From the NCBI RefSeq assembly GCF_009177065.1, contig NZ_WEZF01000010.1, forward strand, positions 1-64,000: a stretch of 64,000 nucleotides of DNA. Direction: 5' to 3'. Made by a program: the position numbers and the translations under genes. The DNA comes from Tautonia marina (lineage in GTDB: Bacteria > Planctomycetota > Planctomycetia > Isosphaerales > Isosphaeraceae). The notes below the pieces were generated by a model. The model saw nothing but the letters and a program-made list of their open reading frames with translations, was not told the DNA's origin and did no database searches. Positions 1 through 7,393 of the stretch are shown in pieces (position 1 is the stretch's first letter; the number at the start of each line of letters is the position of its first letter).

Positions 1-82
1 TACGCGGAAAGGATTGTGTGGGAATTGTGGTAAGCGTCGGCATGTCTTAATCGGTAGCACGACTCGCAGCTCCGCGCAAGCA

Positions 83-277
83 TTACTTTCCAATCGGGCA
101 TCCCCGCTCGATCCATTCGGTCACCTCGGCCAGTCGCCAGCGGGTATTCCGCCCGATCCGCACGGGCTGGGGGACTTTCCCGCCGGAGAGCAGCCGCCAC
201 AGGGTGCGTTCGCTGACCTGCATGAGTTTGGCCAGCTCCTCGGCGGTGATCAGCCTGGGTGTCGTGTCGGTGCTCAT
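83..277 (-). CDS. AlpA/excisionase-like helix-turn-helix protein (64 aa)
   Basis: This is a small DNA-binding protein of the MerR-like/AlpA/Xis winged-helix type. The sequence shows the typical order: a LITAEELAKLMQVSERTLWRLL helix-turn-helix near residues 8-30, then a basic wing and a W-x-AEVTEW segment. I start at the internal ATG (277) because it makes a 4-bp ATGA overlap with the stop of the upstream gene; a longer open frame to 379 would cover that gene. Proteins of this type act as excisionases, plasmid regulators or relaxosome accessory factors. Which role applies here is not visible. Confidence 0.75.
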   Translation of the reverse strand: MSTDTTPRLITAEELAKLMQVSERTLWRLLSGGKVPQPVRIGRNTRWRLAEVTEWIERGCPIGK

Positions 278-870
278 CGCTCGCGCTCCTTTTCCTTTAC
301 CAGCTCCGATTCGTGTCTCTCGACCCCCAGCCCCTTGCCGTCCAGGATGTTCTGGAGTCGTTCCTGGGGCGTCTGCCACCGCTGCTCGATCTCGGGCAGC
401 ACTCTGTCCATATCCTCCGAACTCACTGCCGGAAGTTCTGGAGCGAGGTGTCTCACGGCGTCTGCCCCATCGGCCACCCGCTGCCCGTAGGTCGCCGCGT
501 CAGTCTCGCCGTAGTCTCGGACGCGGGCCGCGTGCTCGTCGGAGCGGATCTCTGCGGCCAGGGCCTTGATCTCCTCGGCGGAGGGATAACTCTCTTCGAT
601 CCCATCCATCCAGAGGTCGGGCTCGTCGCCTTCCAGAACGCGTCTGATGACGCCCTCTCTTTGCGACTCGGTGAAACCCCTCCAGTCGATCGCCACCGTC
701 AGTGCATCGGGTCGCTGGCTTTCGCTCAGGTCGTCCCAGAAGTGGTATCCGCCTTCCTGCCCGGGGGCTGCCTGGATGACTCGTCCCTCAGCGATAGAGA
801 CGACGTACAGGCCGGCCGTGAGGATCTCGATGGCGCTGGTGACCCGGTCCATCTGCTCGCGTGTCGGCAC
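274..870 (-). CDS. Hypothetical protein, acidic, 198 aa
   Basis: I do not recognise this family. The protein is acidic and charged with no membrane segment. Its segment FWDDLSESQR...AIDWRGFTESQ (about residues 45-70) resembles WQDMPERSK...AVDWSGVSNRDQ in the 110-aa gene at 2049-2381, so the two may be diverged paralogues. It overlaps the downstream helix-turn-helix gene by 4 bp, which suggests one minus-strand transcription unit. The function is unknown. Confidence 0.6.
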   Translation of the reverse strand: MPTREQMDRVTSAIEILTAGLYVVSIAEGRVIQAAPGQEGGYHFWDDLSESQRPDALTVAIDWRGFTESQREGVIRRVLEGDEPDLWMDGIEESYPSAEEIKALAAEIRSDEHAARVRDYGETDAATYGQRVADGADAVRHLAPELPAVSSEDMDRVLPEIEQRWQTPQERLQNILDGKGLGVERHESELVKEKERER

Positions 871-922
871 GGTTATGTCCCCCTGCCCACAATGGGATTG
901 TCAATCTCCCCGCTATCCGAAG

Positions 923-1615
923 TTAATGCTTGCTCGAACCCTTCGGCGCTGTCAGCGCAACCTCGGGCGTCCAGCCTTTCGTGATTCGACGCTTAAAGGT
1001 TTCTGGCAATACGGCACAACGCCTATCCCGCGACCAATCGACCATCAGTTTCGACTCGCCAAAGATAGTTAGAATCCGTAGATTGTCACTGTTTCTTCGC
1101 TGCTCAACGTAACTCACCCACCTGCAGTTGGATGGCTCGTAGTCGCCCCGTCTGTCAGGGTAACGATCTATCGTCAAGTCGTCGCGATAACCACTGGCAA
1201 GCGCCCAATCACGAAACGCTCCGTAGTTCTGGAGCCACTCCTGGCAGACTGCAATCCCCCTTCCTCCGTAGTACGGATAACAGGGCTGGTTGGGATCGCA
1301 GCAACGGCGCTTCATGTTCTCCCAGATTCTGTATAGACGTTTGTGATTGCCTTTGGGCGAATCCCCATGCGTGCGATTATTCTCAGCGACTTGGCACGAT
1401 CTGCACCGAGTAGACCTTCCCTTTAGGAGGTTCCTAACTGTGACCTTGCACATCCTTCCGCAATCACAGACACAGTCAATTCTGGCGTGCCAGAAGCTAT
1501 CCCCGCGTGATCCTGGGGGCAGTTCGAGAACCGTCCACTCGCCAAATCGTTGTCCGACTTCAATATAAGGGGATTTGCGCTTGATTGTGCTTGAACCAAA
1601 ATCATTGGTATGCAT
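923..1615 (-). CDS. HNH/AP2-like putative homing endonuclease (230 aa)
   Basis: The protein looks like the stand-alone phage endonucleases related to HNH and AP2-domain proteins. An N-terminal zinc-ribbon-like part has the pattern CVCDCG...CRSC (about residues 55-80). It is followed by the family signature YYGGRGIAVCQEWL, the IDRYPDRRGDYEPSNCRWV block and an EQRRNS motif. I choose the ATG at 1615 because GGAG lies 8 nt upstream; the longer frame to 1672 lacks a ribosome site. Such enzymes are often selfish genes inserted between unrelated genes, and this one interrupts a run of hypothetical genes. Activity is inferred from motifs only. Confidence 0.65.
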   Translation of the reverse strand: MHTNDFGSSTIKRKSPYIEVGQRFGEWTVLELPPGSRGDSFWHARIDCVCDCGRMCKVTVRNLLKGRSTRCRSCQVAENNRTHGDSPKGNHKRLYRIWENMKRRCCDPNQPCYPYYGGRGIAVCQEWLQNYGAFRDWALASGYRDDLTIDRYPDRRGDYEPSNCRWVSYVEQRRNSDNLRILTIFGESKLMVDWSRDRRCAVLPETFKRRITKGWTPEVALTAPKGSSKH

Positions 1616-1685
1616 AATTTGTTCTCCAATCTCGACAATTGGGAGCCTAGCCCGAAACGCCTGTAGGCGCAAGGGCTAGGTTCAT

Positions 1686-1871
1686 TCAACGCCTTGGGTT
1701 AATCTGCGTTGCCTTCTCCAATTCTTCCCGGATCGCCGCGTACATCTCGCGCAAGCACTCGCTAACTTCCTCCTGCCGCAACAACGGCTCAACGATTGAT
1801 GTGCACCTCTGGGCCAATTTGATGCAAAGAGCGTGAAGCGAGGCGTCAGTTGACTGATGGCTTTGCAGCAT
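1686..1871 (-). CDS. Small hypothetical protein (61 aa)
   Basis: This is a short, mostly helical protein with two cysteines and an acidic EEVSECLREM region. I do not recognise a family. It overlaps the 3' end of the 68-aa gene upstream (1846-2052) by 26 bp, which is compatible with translational coupling. Support is from coding frame, ATG start and position in the operon only. Confidence 0.5.
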   Translation of the reverse strand: MLQSHQSTDASLHALCIKLAQRCTSIVEPLLRQEEVSECLREMYAAIREELEKATQINPRR

Positions 1872-2052
1872 GGACAGCCCCCGGTAATCGCCGCCTCGCT
1901 TCCTTCACGGCTTCGAGGCAGGCGTAGGTTATGAAGGAGATCAGCTCCGGCGTGGTGGCGGTCGGGCTCGTCTGGATCATCTCGACGATCAGGATGGCGG
2001 CGGCCAGGGAGCAGTCGTACTCGATCGCTTCGGGGTCATCGGGCGGTTTCAT
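1846..2052 (-). CDS. Small hypothetical protein (68 aa)
   Basis: The reading frame starts at an ATG (2052) that overlaps the stop codon of the 110-aa gene by 4 bp (ATGA), so the two are probably translationally coupled. The protein has a central hydrophobic and helical stretch (AAAILIVEMIQTS) and a second helix containing ITYACLEAVKEARRR. I do not recognise the family. A much longer open frame through 2646 exists in the same phase but lacks a credible start and covers the upstream genes. Confidence 0.55.
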   Translation of the reverse strand: MKPPDDPEAIEYDCSLAAAILIVEMIQTSPTATTPELISFITYACLEAVKEARRRLPGAVHAAKPSVN

Positions 2053-2381
2053 CGCTCCCTCCCGCCGCGCTCGCGGATCCTCTCGACGGTCCTGTCCTCC
2101 TCCTGCGTGGCCATGCCGATCAACCGGTTGCGCTGGGAGTCGCTGATCTTCCCGGGGTCGATCTCGGACAGCAGGATGTGGGCCTGGTCGCGGTTCGAGA
2201 CGCCGGACCAGTCCACCGCGTCCTGGAGGATCGCGAGCTTGCTGCGCTCCGGCATGTCCTGCCACGGCCGCTCCTCGATCCGGTAGTTCTTTTCTTGACC
2301 GACCACGGCCGGGTAGTTGCCCTCCTTGATCCGCAGGATGTGGTCGAAAGCCTCCTTGAGTCGCTTCTCGTCGCTCGGCAT
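2049..2381 (-). CDS. Hypothetical protein (110 aa), related to the 274-870 product
   Basis: This is a soluble charged protein with the segment RPWQDMPERSK...DAVDWSGVSNRDQAHILL. The same spacing of W-D-L/M-x-E and A-x-D-W-x-G occurs in the 198-aa gene at 274-870. I read this as a shared domain seen twice in the element; no function can be assigned. It is part of the minus-strand run downstream of the coupling ATPase genes and overlaps the next gene by 4 bp. Confidence 0.6.
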   Translation of the reverse strand: MPSDEKRLKEAFDHILRIKEGNYPAVVGQEKNYRIEERPWQDMPERSKLAILQDAVDWSGVSNRDQAHILLSEIDPGKISDSQRNRLIGMATQEEDRTVERIRERGGRER

Positions 2382-2423
2382 GGCTCGCTCCGATCGGATG
2401 TGGGGCGTCCCTGCCCCGGTCGG

Positions 2424-2603
2424 TCATTTCCTGAGGTGCTTGAGGCCGAACAGGGTCGCCCTGCCGAGCCCGCGTGCGGCCCGGCCCATGTTGTCCTGGC
2501 CCATCTGGTTGAACTTGAAGACCGTGTCGGGGCGGGTGGCGAGCATCCAAGCCCAGAAGACGAACCAGGCGAAGAGGAACGCGCCGCCGATAACCTGTTC
2601 CAT
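2424..2603 (-). CDS. Small single-span membrane protein (59 aa)
   Basis: The N-terminal residues 5-22 are strongly hydrophobic and aromatic (FLFAWFVFWAWML) and form one membrane span. A basic, glycine-rich tail ending in GLKHLRK follows. A clear AAGGAG ribosome site lies 7 nt before the ATG at 2603. A second small membrane protein of similar plan lies just upstream (2732-2941). Because both sit between the coupling ATPase and hypothetical genes, they could be accessory membrane subunits of transfer, but that is only positional inference. Confidence 0.65.
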   Translation of the reverse strand: MEQVIGGAFLFAWFVFWAWMLATRPDTVFKFNQMGQDNMGRAARGLGRATLFGLKHLRK

Positions 2604-2731
2604 CGGGATCTCCTTGCGAATGATCGTTTGTCGCGCTAATGTCCATCCGCCGGCGCGGTGGGATGACGACCCAACGCCTTGCCTCGTCAGCGGGCGGCCG
2701 CCCGGCGGAACCTAACTCCGGCCTGGCCGGG

Positions 2732-2941
2732 TCATTTCCGCAGCATCTTTCCGATGGTCAGTCCGGCCTTCACGGCACCGCCCGCCATCCTGGACATCCG
2801 CTCGAGCTGCGCCCTCTTCGCCTCCTCGTGCTGCTTGGCGATGAAGGCCATGTCCTGGGTGCGGAACGTCCACATGTAGAGGTACCAGGCGATGAGCAGG
2901 CCGCAGAACACGATGCAGGCGGCCCAGAGCAGTTCGTTCAT
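2732..2941 (-). CDS. Small single-span membrane protein (69 aa)
   Basis: Residues 4-24 (LLWAACIVFCGLLIAWYLYMW) form one predicted membrane span. A charged helix (AKQHEEAKRAQLERMSR) and a glycine-containing basic tail ending GKMLRK follow. AAGGAG sits 8 nt before the ATG. The layout matches the neighbouring 59-aa protein (span, then amphipathic and basic tail), so the two may be a pair. A likely role in the membrane near the VirD4-type ATPase is speculative. Confidence 0.65.
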   Translation of the reverse strand: MNELLWAACIVFCGLLIAWYLYMWTFRTQDMAFIAKQHEEAKRAQLERMSRMAGGAVKAGLTIGKMLRK

Positions 2942-3021
2942 GCGAAGCTCCTTGATGCTTGGTGTGAAAGGCGCTATCGTCTGTTCGTCAGCTCCGCGCA
3001 AGTAGCGCGTGGAGCCTCGGT

Positions 3022-3057
3022 GGCCGGGGCCTGAACCTTGCGGTCGCAGCCCCGGCC
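3022..3057 (-). terminator. GC-rich hairpin after the 135-aa gene
   Basis: The arms GGCCGGGGC (3022-3030) and GCCCCGGCC (3049-3057) pair perfectly with an 18-nt loop, immediately downstream of the minus-strand gene ending at 3064. There is no strong T run, so this may be a processing or pausing hairpin rather than a true intrinsic terminator. Confidence 0.4.
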
Positions 3058-3063
3058 GCCCCA

Positions 3064-3471
3064 TCACATCTCCCGCCCCATGTCCCGGTCCTGCTGCTGC
3101 GAGGGGGGCGTCGGCTGGCTCCGGGCGTCCAGGAGGTCCTGGAGGCTGAAGTCGCGGGCAGTGGCGCCGATGTCCCTGAGGCCGCCCATCTCCTGCGTGA
3201 CGATCTGGGGAGTCGGATTGCCGAGGACGCCCGGCTCCTCCATCGGCTTGATGTTGCTGTCGGGAAAGGCGGCCAGGGCCTGCGTGAGCTCGTGGGCGCC
3301 GAGGCGCCCCATCGCCGCCAAATGCCCCTCGCCGAGCTTCTTGCCCGCGGGCTCCTCCTGCCCCGCACCCGGAATGTTCGCCATGTCGTTCATGGCGTGG
3401 CGAACCACCGTCTGATCCGTCTCGAACTTGTCGCGTCCGGCCAGGATGTCCTCGAACTTCGCTGCAGACAT
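3064..3471 (-). CDS. Hypothetical soluble protein (135 aa) next to coupling ATPase
   Basis: The protein is hydrophilic and acidic in its N-terminal half. It ends in a proline- and glutamine-rich tail (SQPTPPSQQQ). A GGGAGG site precedes the ATG at 3471. It lies 47 nt downstream of the VirD4/TraD-type ATPase gene on the same strand, so it is likely co-transcribed with it. I do not recognise the family; a role as transfer accessory factor is only suggested by position. Confidence 0.6.
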   Translation of the reverse strand: MSAAKFEDILAGRDKFETDQTVVRHAMNDMANIPGAGQEEPAGKKLGEGHLAAMGRLGAHELTQALAAFPDSNIKPMEEPGVLGNPTPQIVTQEMGGLRDIGATARDFSLQDLLDARSQPTPPSQQQDRDMGREM

Positions 3472-3518
3472 CTCGATGCCTCCCTCGGTTGGCCCGGCTT
3501 GAGCCGGGGGTTGTGGTG

Positions 3519-5255
3519 CTACATCCCCGCCATCGCAAGCCCCGCTGCTGCCGCTGTCGCCAGCAGGAGGATCGCCGTCAGCCACACCTCCGCCATCCGG
3601 AGGAGGTGGCTTCGTCGCCCGTTTCCCGGGCTGAGTTCCTCGAAGTACCGCGTCAGCGTGGTCTGGATCGGCGGCACGCCAGGGGTGAAGGTGATCGCCG
3701 TCCGTGCCGGCAGCGCCACGACCTCCTCCGGCTTGAGAAGCTTTCTGGCCTGCTGCGACCAGTTCGCGTTGCTGCCCCAGGACTCGGTCAGGCTCGTGCT
3801 CGGCTCCGGGCTGTTGACCTGCCGCGAGCCGCCGTTGTTCGTCCCGCCGGAGTCCACGACGATGGTCGACTCGCCCAGCCGGGAGCTCACGAACTCCGAG
3901 GTCTGCTGGTCGTTGACGCCGAAGAAGACCTGCGTGGTATTCGAGATAAGTGTGGTGTCGCCACCCTCGCCCCAGCACTTTCGGAGCTGCCCCATCGACT
4001 GGTAATAGAACTGGAGGCGCACGCCGTAGCCGCGATACTTGTCCACCGCGTCGTCGAGGCAGTCCATGCGCCCCAGGCTCGCGGCCTCGTCGAGGATGAA
4101 GTCCACCGCGTTCTGCTCCTGGAGGCCCCCATCCACGACCGCCCGCAGGGCCGCACCGACCCACAGCCGCAGCAACCCGGCCTGGGGCGAGATCTGCTTG
4201 GGCGGCAGGACCAGGTAGAGCGTCATCCTCCCCTTGCGTAGGTCGGACAGGTCGAAGCTGCTGGACCTCGTGCTCGCTGCGATGGCGGGCGTGTCGAGGA
4301 AGTTCATGAACCGGTTCGCCGTGCTCAGGACCGACCCGAGTTCCTTGTCCTTGAAGTTCGTGAGCTGGTTGCCGAGGCGGGCCACCATGCCCTCGTGGCC
4401 GGTCTCATTGCGCAGGACTTGGACGATCGCCTCTCGCTTGGCCGGGTCGGTCAGGAGCGTCCTCACGGCCTGCAGCGACCGGTTCTCGTCCCGCCCGTAC
4501 AGCGTTACGGCGACGATGATGGCGGTGATCCAGAGTTCGGCGCTGTCGTTCCAGTACGGGTCCTTCTCCTCGCCCGTCCTGATGACCATGGCGTTCGCGA
4601 GCGCCCGGCATTCGTCGATGAGCTGTGGCGACTTCGGATCGATCGAGTCGAGGGGGTTGAAGGTGTCGGGGCTCTGCGTGACGACTGTGAACGGATCGAG
4701 CACCACGGTCTTGTGGCCGAACCTCTCCTGGCGATGCCTGGCGGTGATCTGGTAGTTCTCGCCCTTGAAGTCAATGACGACCATCGACCGGGGGCTGTTG
4801 AGCAGGTGCGGGATGACGCAAGAGACTCCCTTGCCCACGCCGGTCGGGGCGAAGACCGCGATGTGGACGGCGTTCGAGAGGCGCACCAGGGCTGATTCCT
4901 GCCTGCCCCGCTGGAGCTTCCTCATCGAGTAGACGAACCGCTCGCACGCGACGCCGGCCGGGACACGCCTGTCGAACAGCCCATTGAGCGATTCGAAGAA
5001 TCCCCTCTTGGGCAGGGCGATCCGCCCGATGAGCAGGCCCGGCTTGTCGGACAGCAGCCCGGCTCGCTCCAGGTCGTCCGCGTCCGCCCATCGGGCCGTG
5101 CCGTGGCTGGTGAGCCGGACGACCTTGCGCCCGCCGAGATACACGACGGCAGCGGCGCCGACGATCAGGATCGCGGGGTATCGGAGCATGAAGGCGAAGC
5201 CGAGGGCGGCGATGCCGAGGATCCCGGCGATGAGGAGGGCGCGACAGAGTCGCAT
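3519..5255 (-). CDS. VirD4/TraD-type conjugative coupling ATPase (578 aa)
   Basis: Type IV coupling proteins are membrane-anchored ATPases that bring the relaxase-DNA complex to a type IV secretion channel. Two N-terminal hydrophobic spans (about residues 6-41) precede the motor. A Walker A motif PTGVGKGVS lies at about 137-145, followed by IDFKGENYQ, which is typical of VirD4/TraG, and then a Walker B ILDEAASLG at about 387-395. A QFYYQS motif and a VFFGVNDQQTS segment also fit this family. An extra hydrophobic helix ends the protein, which is not usual for VirD4. The ATG at 5255 has AGGAG upstream. No mating-channel genes accompany it in the window. Confidence 0.88.
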   Translation of the reverse strand: MRLCRALLIAGILGIAALGFAFMLRYPAILIVGAAAVVYLGGRKVVRLTSHGTARWADADDLERAGLLSDKPGLLIGRIALPKRGFFESLNGLFDRRVPAGVACERFVYSMRKLQRGRQESALVRLSNAVHIAVFAPTGVGKGVSCVIPHLLNSPRSMVVIDFKGENYQITARHRQERFGHKTVVLDPFTVVTQSPDTFNPLDSIDPKSPQLIDECRALANAMVIRTGEEKDPYWNDSAELWITAIIVAVTLYGRDENRSLQAVRTLLTDPAKREAIVQVLRNETGHEGMVARLGNQLTNFKDKELGSVLSTANRFMNFLDTPAIAASTRSSSFDLSDLRKGRMTLYLVLPPKQISPQAGLLRLWVGAALRAVVDGGLQEQNAVDFILDEAASLGRMDCLDDAVDKYRGYGVRLQFYYQSMGQLRKCWGEGGDTTLISNTTQVFFGVNDQQTSEFVSSRLGESTIVVDSGGTNNGGSRQVNSPEPSTSLTESWGSNANWSQQARKLLKPEEVVALPARTAITFTPGVPPIQTTLTRYFEELSPGNGRRSHLLRMAEVWLTAILLLATAAAAGLAMAGM

Positions 5256-5548
5256 GGCTGGTTCTCCTGATTGGGACGACGACGAGCGAGGGCGGCAAGG
5301 AACGCCACAAGGGCAGCGCCTCCGGACAGCACCGTGAACCGCTGCATCCACTGGGCATTACGAACGGCTAGGATCTGCTCTTGGCTGGGCTTTGCCTTGA
5401 GCGGGTTGGGCTGGTCGAAGAAGTCGAGGTTGCCCTCGATCTCCTCCGCCGCCCGTGGGACGCTGCTGGCCTTGTCGATGAGGGCGACCGACCGCTGGTA
5501 GCAGCACACCGCGCAGACCGTGAGCGCGGCGGCGATGATGAGCCGCAT
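5165..5548 (-). CDS. Membrane protein with two hydrophobic segments (127 aa)
   Basis: The start at 5548 has a strong GGAGG site. An N-terminal hydrophobic stretch (IIAAALTVCAVCC) may be a span or signal. A second one (FTVLSGGAALVAFLAALA) lies at about residues 71-88. The serine- and proline-rich C-terminal 35 residues are encoded over the first 91 bp of the coupling ATPase gene in another frame. The overlap suggests translational coupling of a small membrane partner to the ATPase. No family is recognised. Confidence 0.6.
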   Translation of the reverse strand: MRLIIAAALTVCAVCCYQRSVALIDKASSVPRAAEEIEGNLDFFDQPNPLKAKPSQEQILAVRNAQWMQRFTVLSGGAALVAFLAALARRRPNQENQPCDSVAPSSSPGSSASPPSASPSCSDTPRS

Positions 5549-5712
5549 AGGCACCTCCGAAAGTTGTTGACCGAATGGGCGAGGCGTGGCAGGGTTCGAG
5601 AGCTGCGGCGGCGTGGATGGACACGCTTGCAAGGACAGGGCGTCGCGTTCACGGCGTAACCTGAGACCGGAATCAAGCCCGGCCCGCAGCAACGCCCCCC
5701 GCCACATGGCGC

Positions 5713-5734
5713 ACCCGCCTCGCAAGGGGCGGGT
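5713..5734 (-). terminator. Hairpin just downstream of parB
   Basis: ACCCGCC (5713-5719) and GGCGGGT (5728-5734) form a 7-bp stem directly after the ParB stop codon (5737). No T run follows, so its terminator activity is uncertain. The rest of 5549-5712 holds no convincing gene. Confidence 0.35.
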
Positions 5735-5736
5735 TA

Positions 5737-6525
5737 TCACCCAGCCTTCGCCTTGTCCCTGCACACAGCCTGAAGCGTTTTGGCGTCGAGGCCCTGGTCG
5801 CGGCCCTTCCGCATTTCCTTTTGCGCTTCCTGCACGGCCTCGATGGCCTCATCCAGCGTCATGTCGTCGCCGGAGATCGTGACCGTGGTTCCGTTGGTCA
5901 GGGCGATCTTGATCTTGCTGGCTCGAACTGCGGGCGCTGCGCTGGCTCGCTTCTTCCGCCCCTGCTGCTCCAGCATGTCGCGGCTGGCGCCTGACAGCTT
6001 TAGGGCCAGGAGCGCGGGCTGGTCATCCGGCGGCAGCTTGCTGATCGCGTAGATGTCGCTAATGCCCAGCTTGCCCTCTCGCAGCGCCTCCTGCGCCTCG
6101 GGGATGCACCGCGATGGCGAGAGCAGCCGCGTCACCGTGGACGGGTCGAGGTGCAGATGCTCGGCCAGCTCCTTGCCCTGCCAGCCGTTCAGCTCCAGCA
6201 GCTCCCGGCACGCCTGCCACTTCTCGTAGGGCGTCAGGTCGGAGCGGTGGATGTTCTCGGTCAGCTGCATCCCACGCACCTGCGCTGTGGACAGCTCCCC
6301 GTCCACGACGATGACCTGGAGCGATTCGAGGCCGACCAAGGCGGCGGCCCGGTATCGCCTGTGCCCGGCGATGATCGTCCCGTCCGGCCGCGCCAGCACT
6401 GGCTGAAGCTGCCGCTCCCGAAGCGACTCGCCGAGGAGCCGCAGTTCACATTCGTCGTAGGTCTGCCTGGCCTGCCCCGTGTCGGGCTTGAAGAAGGCCA
6501 GCGGCTTGATCTCGAGTTTCGGCAT
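5737..6525 (-). CDS. parB: ParB/RepB/Spo0J-family partition protein (262 aa)
   Basis: ParB proteins bind centromere-like parS sites, spread as CTP-dependent clamps and work with a ParA ATPase to segregate plasmids. The ParB N-terminal domain is clear: GHRRYRAA at residues 54-61 and the ENIHRSDLTPYEK block at about 90-102. The helix-turn-helix KELAEHLHLDPSTVTRLL lies at about 118-135. A GAGGCGG site precedes the ATG at 6525. No ParA gene is visible in the window, so it either lies outside or the protein acts as a lone regulator. Three dyad repeats 170-230 bp upstream are possible binding sites. Confidence 0.85.
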   Translation of the reverse strand: MPKLEIKPLAFFKPDTGQARQTYDECELRLLGESLRERQLQPVLARPDGTIIAGHRRYRAAALVGLESLQVIVVDGELSTAQVRGMQLTENIHRSDLTPYEKWQACRELLELNGWQGKELAEHLHLDPSTVTRLLSPSRCIPEAQEALREGKLGISDIYAISKLPPDDQPALLALKLSGASRDMLEQQGRKKRASAAPAVRASKIKIALTNGTTVTISGDDMTLDEAIEAVQEAQKEMRKGRDQGLDAKTLQAVCRDKAKAG

Positions 6526-6651
6526 GGCCGCCTCGTAAATGCCTGTTATGCAAGACGTTAGGAGAACGGATTGCAGGATTTACAAATGGCGCGCCAAACC
6601 CTGCGCGACACAAAAAGAATGTCGCAAGGGATTTAAACAGAGCGAGTTGCG

Positions 6652-6680
6652 TTAACCGGACTCGCAGCGTCCGGTATTTA
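6652..6680 (+). promoter_or_regulatory. Possible weak plus-strand promoter
   Basis: TTAACC (6652-6657) and TATTTA (6675-6680) are separated by 17 bp, and a CCGGAC/GTCCGG dyad (6656-6661 and 6669-6674) lies between them. The match to sigma-70 consensus is only moderate. Its position just before the operator-like repeats at 6696-6753 makes it plausible as a repressed promoter. Confidence 0.3.
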
Positions 6681-6695
6681 TGGATGCGTGCGCCC

Positions 6696-6753
6696 GGCAA
6701 AGATTACCCGGTAAAGTTTGCCGGTGAGATGATGTGAATGGGTAAAGCTTACC
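6696..6753. repeat. Three operator-like dyads GGYAAAGNTTRCC
   Basis: The sites GGCAAAGATTACC (6696-6708), GGTAAAGTTTGCC (6710-6722) and GGTAAAGCTTACC (6741-6753) share a 13-bp near-palindromic consensus. Starts are 14 and 31 bp apart; 31 bp is close to three helical turns. They lie in the 605-bp non-coding region upstream of parB. I interpret them as binding sites for a dimeric protein, either a repressor or ParB itself. Confidence 0.6.
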
Positions 6754-6965
6754 CAAAAACAGCACCTATGAACGGAGTATCCCCCCGGAAAGCTGAAACC
6801 CGAGCTTTTTCGGATGGTCTCCATGGCTGGTACTGTACCGATGAGCGCTATTGCGGGCAAGGGGGCGGTCAGCGACACGTCGCTCTGCCCGCCCGATCTG
6901 GGGCAGCAGTCTGAACACTCAAAGCAATCCCCACCAGCTCCAGGCCCCGACCGACGCCTATTCTT

Positions 6966-7110
6966 GGCACGATGAACCCGCCGCCGGGATGCGCAAGCAG
7001 AGAATCGGCTCCCCCCGAGGGTCTCCCCCAATTCTCTGCTTGCCCACCGCCGAGGCTTCCCGTCCAAGGCGGGTTCTGTGGGCGTGCCGTAAGGCTCGAT
7101 GGTCGAGCCT
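6966..7110 (+). promoter_or_regulatory. Highly structured RNA leader upstream of the 65-aa gene
   Basis: Three nested helices are visible: GGCAC/GTGCC (6966-6970 with 7084-7088), GAACCCGCC/GGCGGGTTC (6974-6982 with 7068-7076) and a perfect 13-bp stem GCAAGCAGAGAAT/ATTCTCTGCTTGC (6993-7005 with 7031-7043). A separate 8-bp hairpin AGGCTCGA/TCGAGCCT (7092-7099 with 7103-7110) follows, 20 nt before the start codon at 7131. No protein-coding frame in this stretch looks real. It could be a 5' leader, a small RNA or an attenuator. Confidence 0.6.
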
Positions 7111-7130
7111 GTAACTAGAAGGAGAATGTT

Positions 7131-7328
7131 ATGACTGATTCCAAACCCATCGCCATCATCCGCCAGACCACGACTGTCTCTATCGCTTTCGCCGAGAAGC
7201 CCTCGGAAGAACGCCGCCGACAGCTGCGTGACGCTGGCTATCGCTACGAGAACGGCAACTGGTTCCGTAGCGAGCCGCATAGCCAGATGGCTACCGAGGA
7301 ACTGGTTGCGCAAGTCCTCGCGGCGTAG
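7131..7328 (+). CDS. Small conserved-type protein (65 aa)
   Basis: The gene has an AAGGAG ribosome site 8 nt before the ATG and a terminator-like hairpin after its stop. The C-terminal half carries LRDAGYRYENGNWFRSE, a short beta-rich motif that I associate with small plasmid and phage proteins of unknown function. The protein is otherwise charged and soluble. Its structured leader and its own terminator suggest a monocistronic, individually regulated gene. Confidence 0.65.
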   Translation: MTDSKPIAIIRQTTTVSIAFAEKPSEERRRQLRDAGYRYENGNWFRSEPHSQMATEELVAQVLAA

Positions 7329-7338
7329 TAACAACGAA

Positions 7339-7363
7339 GGGGTGCAGCCGGAAACTGCACCCC
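7339..7363 (+). terminator. Terminator-like hairpin after the 65-aa gene
   Basis: GGGGTGCAG (7339-7347) and CTGCACCCC (7355-7363) form a perfect 9-bp stem with a 7-nt loop, followed by TCAATTA. The T tract is weak. It separates the small gene from the methyltransferase gene. Confidence 0.6.
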
Positions 7364-7393
7364 TCAATTAACCGCTAAATGGAGTTAGCGATT

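Noticed and set aside
2691-2704. Perfect 14-bp palindrome CGGGCGGCCGCCCG between two small membrane protein genes.
   Set aside because: In a very GC-rich intergenic stretch such palindromes arise easily; no repeat of it was found elsewhere and no function can be supported.
6785-6813. AAAGCT/AGCTTT hairpin followed by T's between the operators and the leader.
   Set aside because: The stem is only six mostly A-T pairs and no gene ends there on the plus strand; it is too weak to list as a terminator.
6678-7367. A 229-codon minus-strand open frame across the region upstream of parB.
   Set aside because: It covers operator repeats, the nested RNA stems and the well-supported 65-aa gene, and has no start context.
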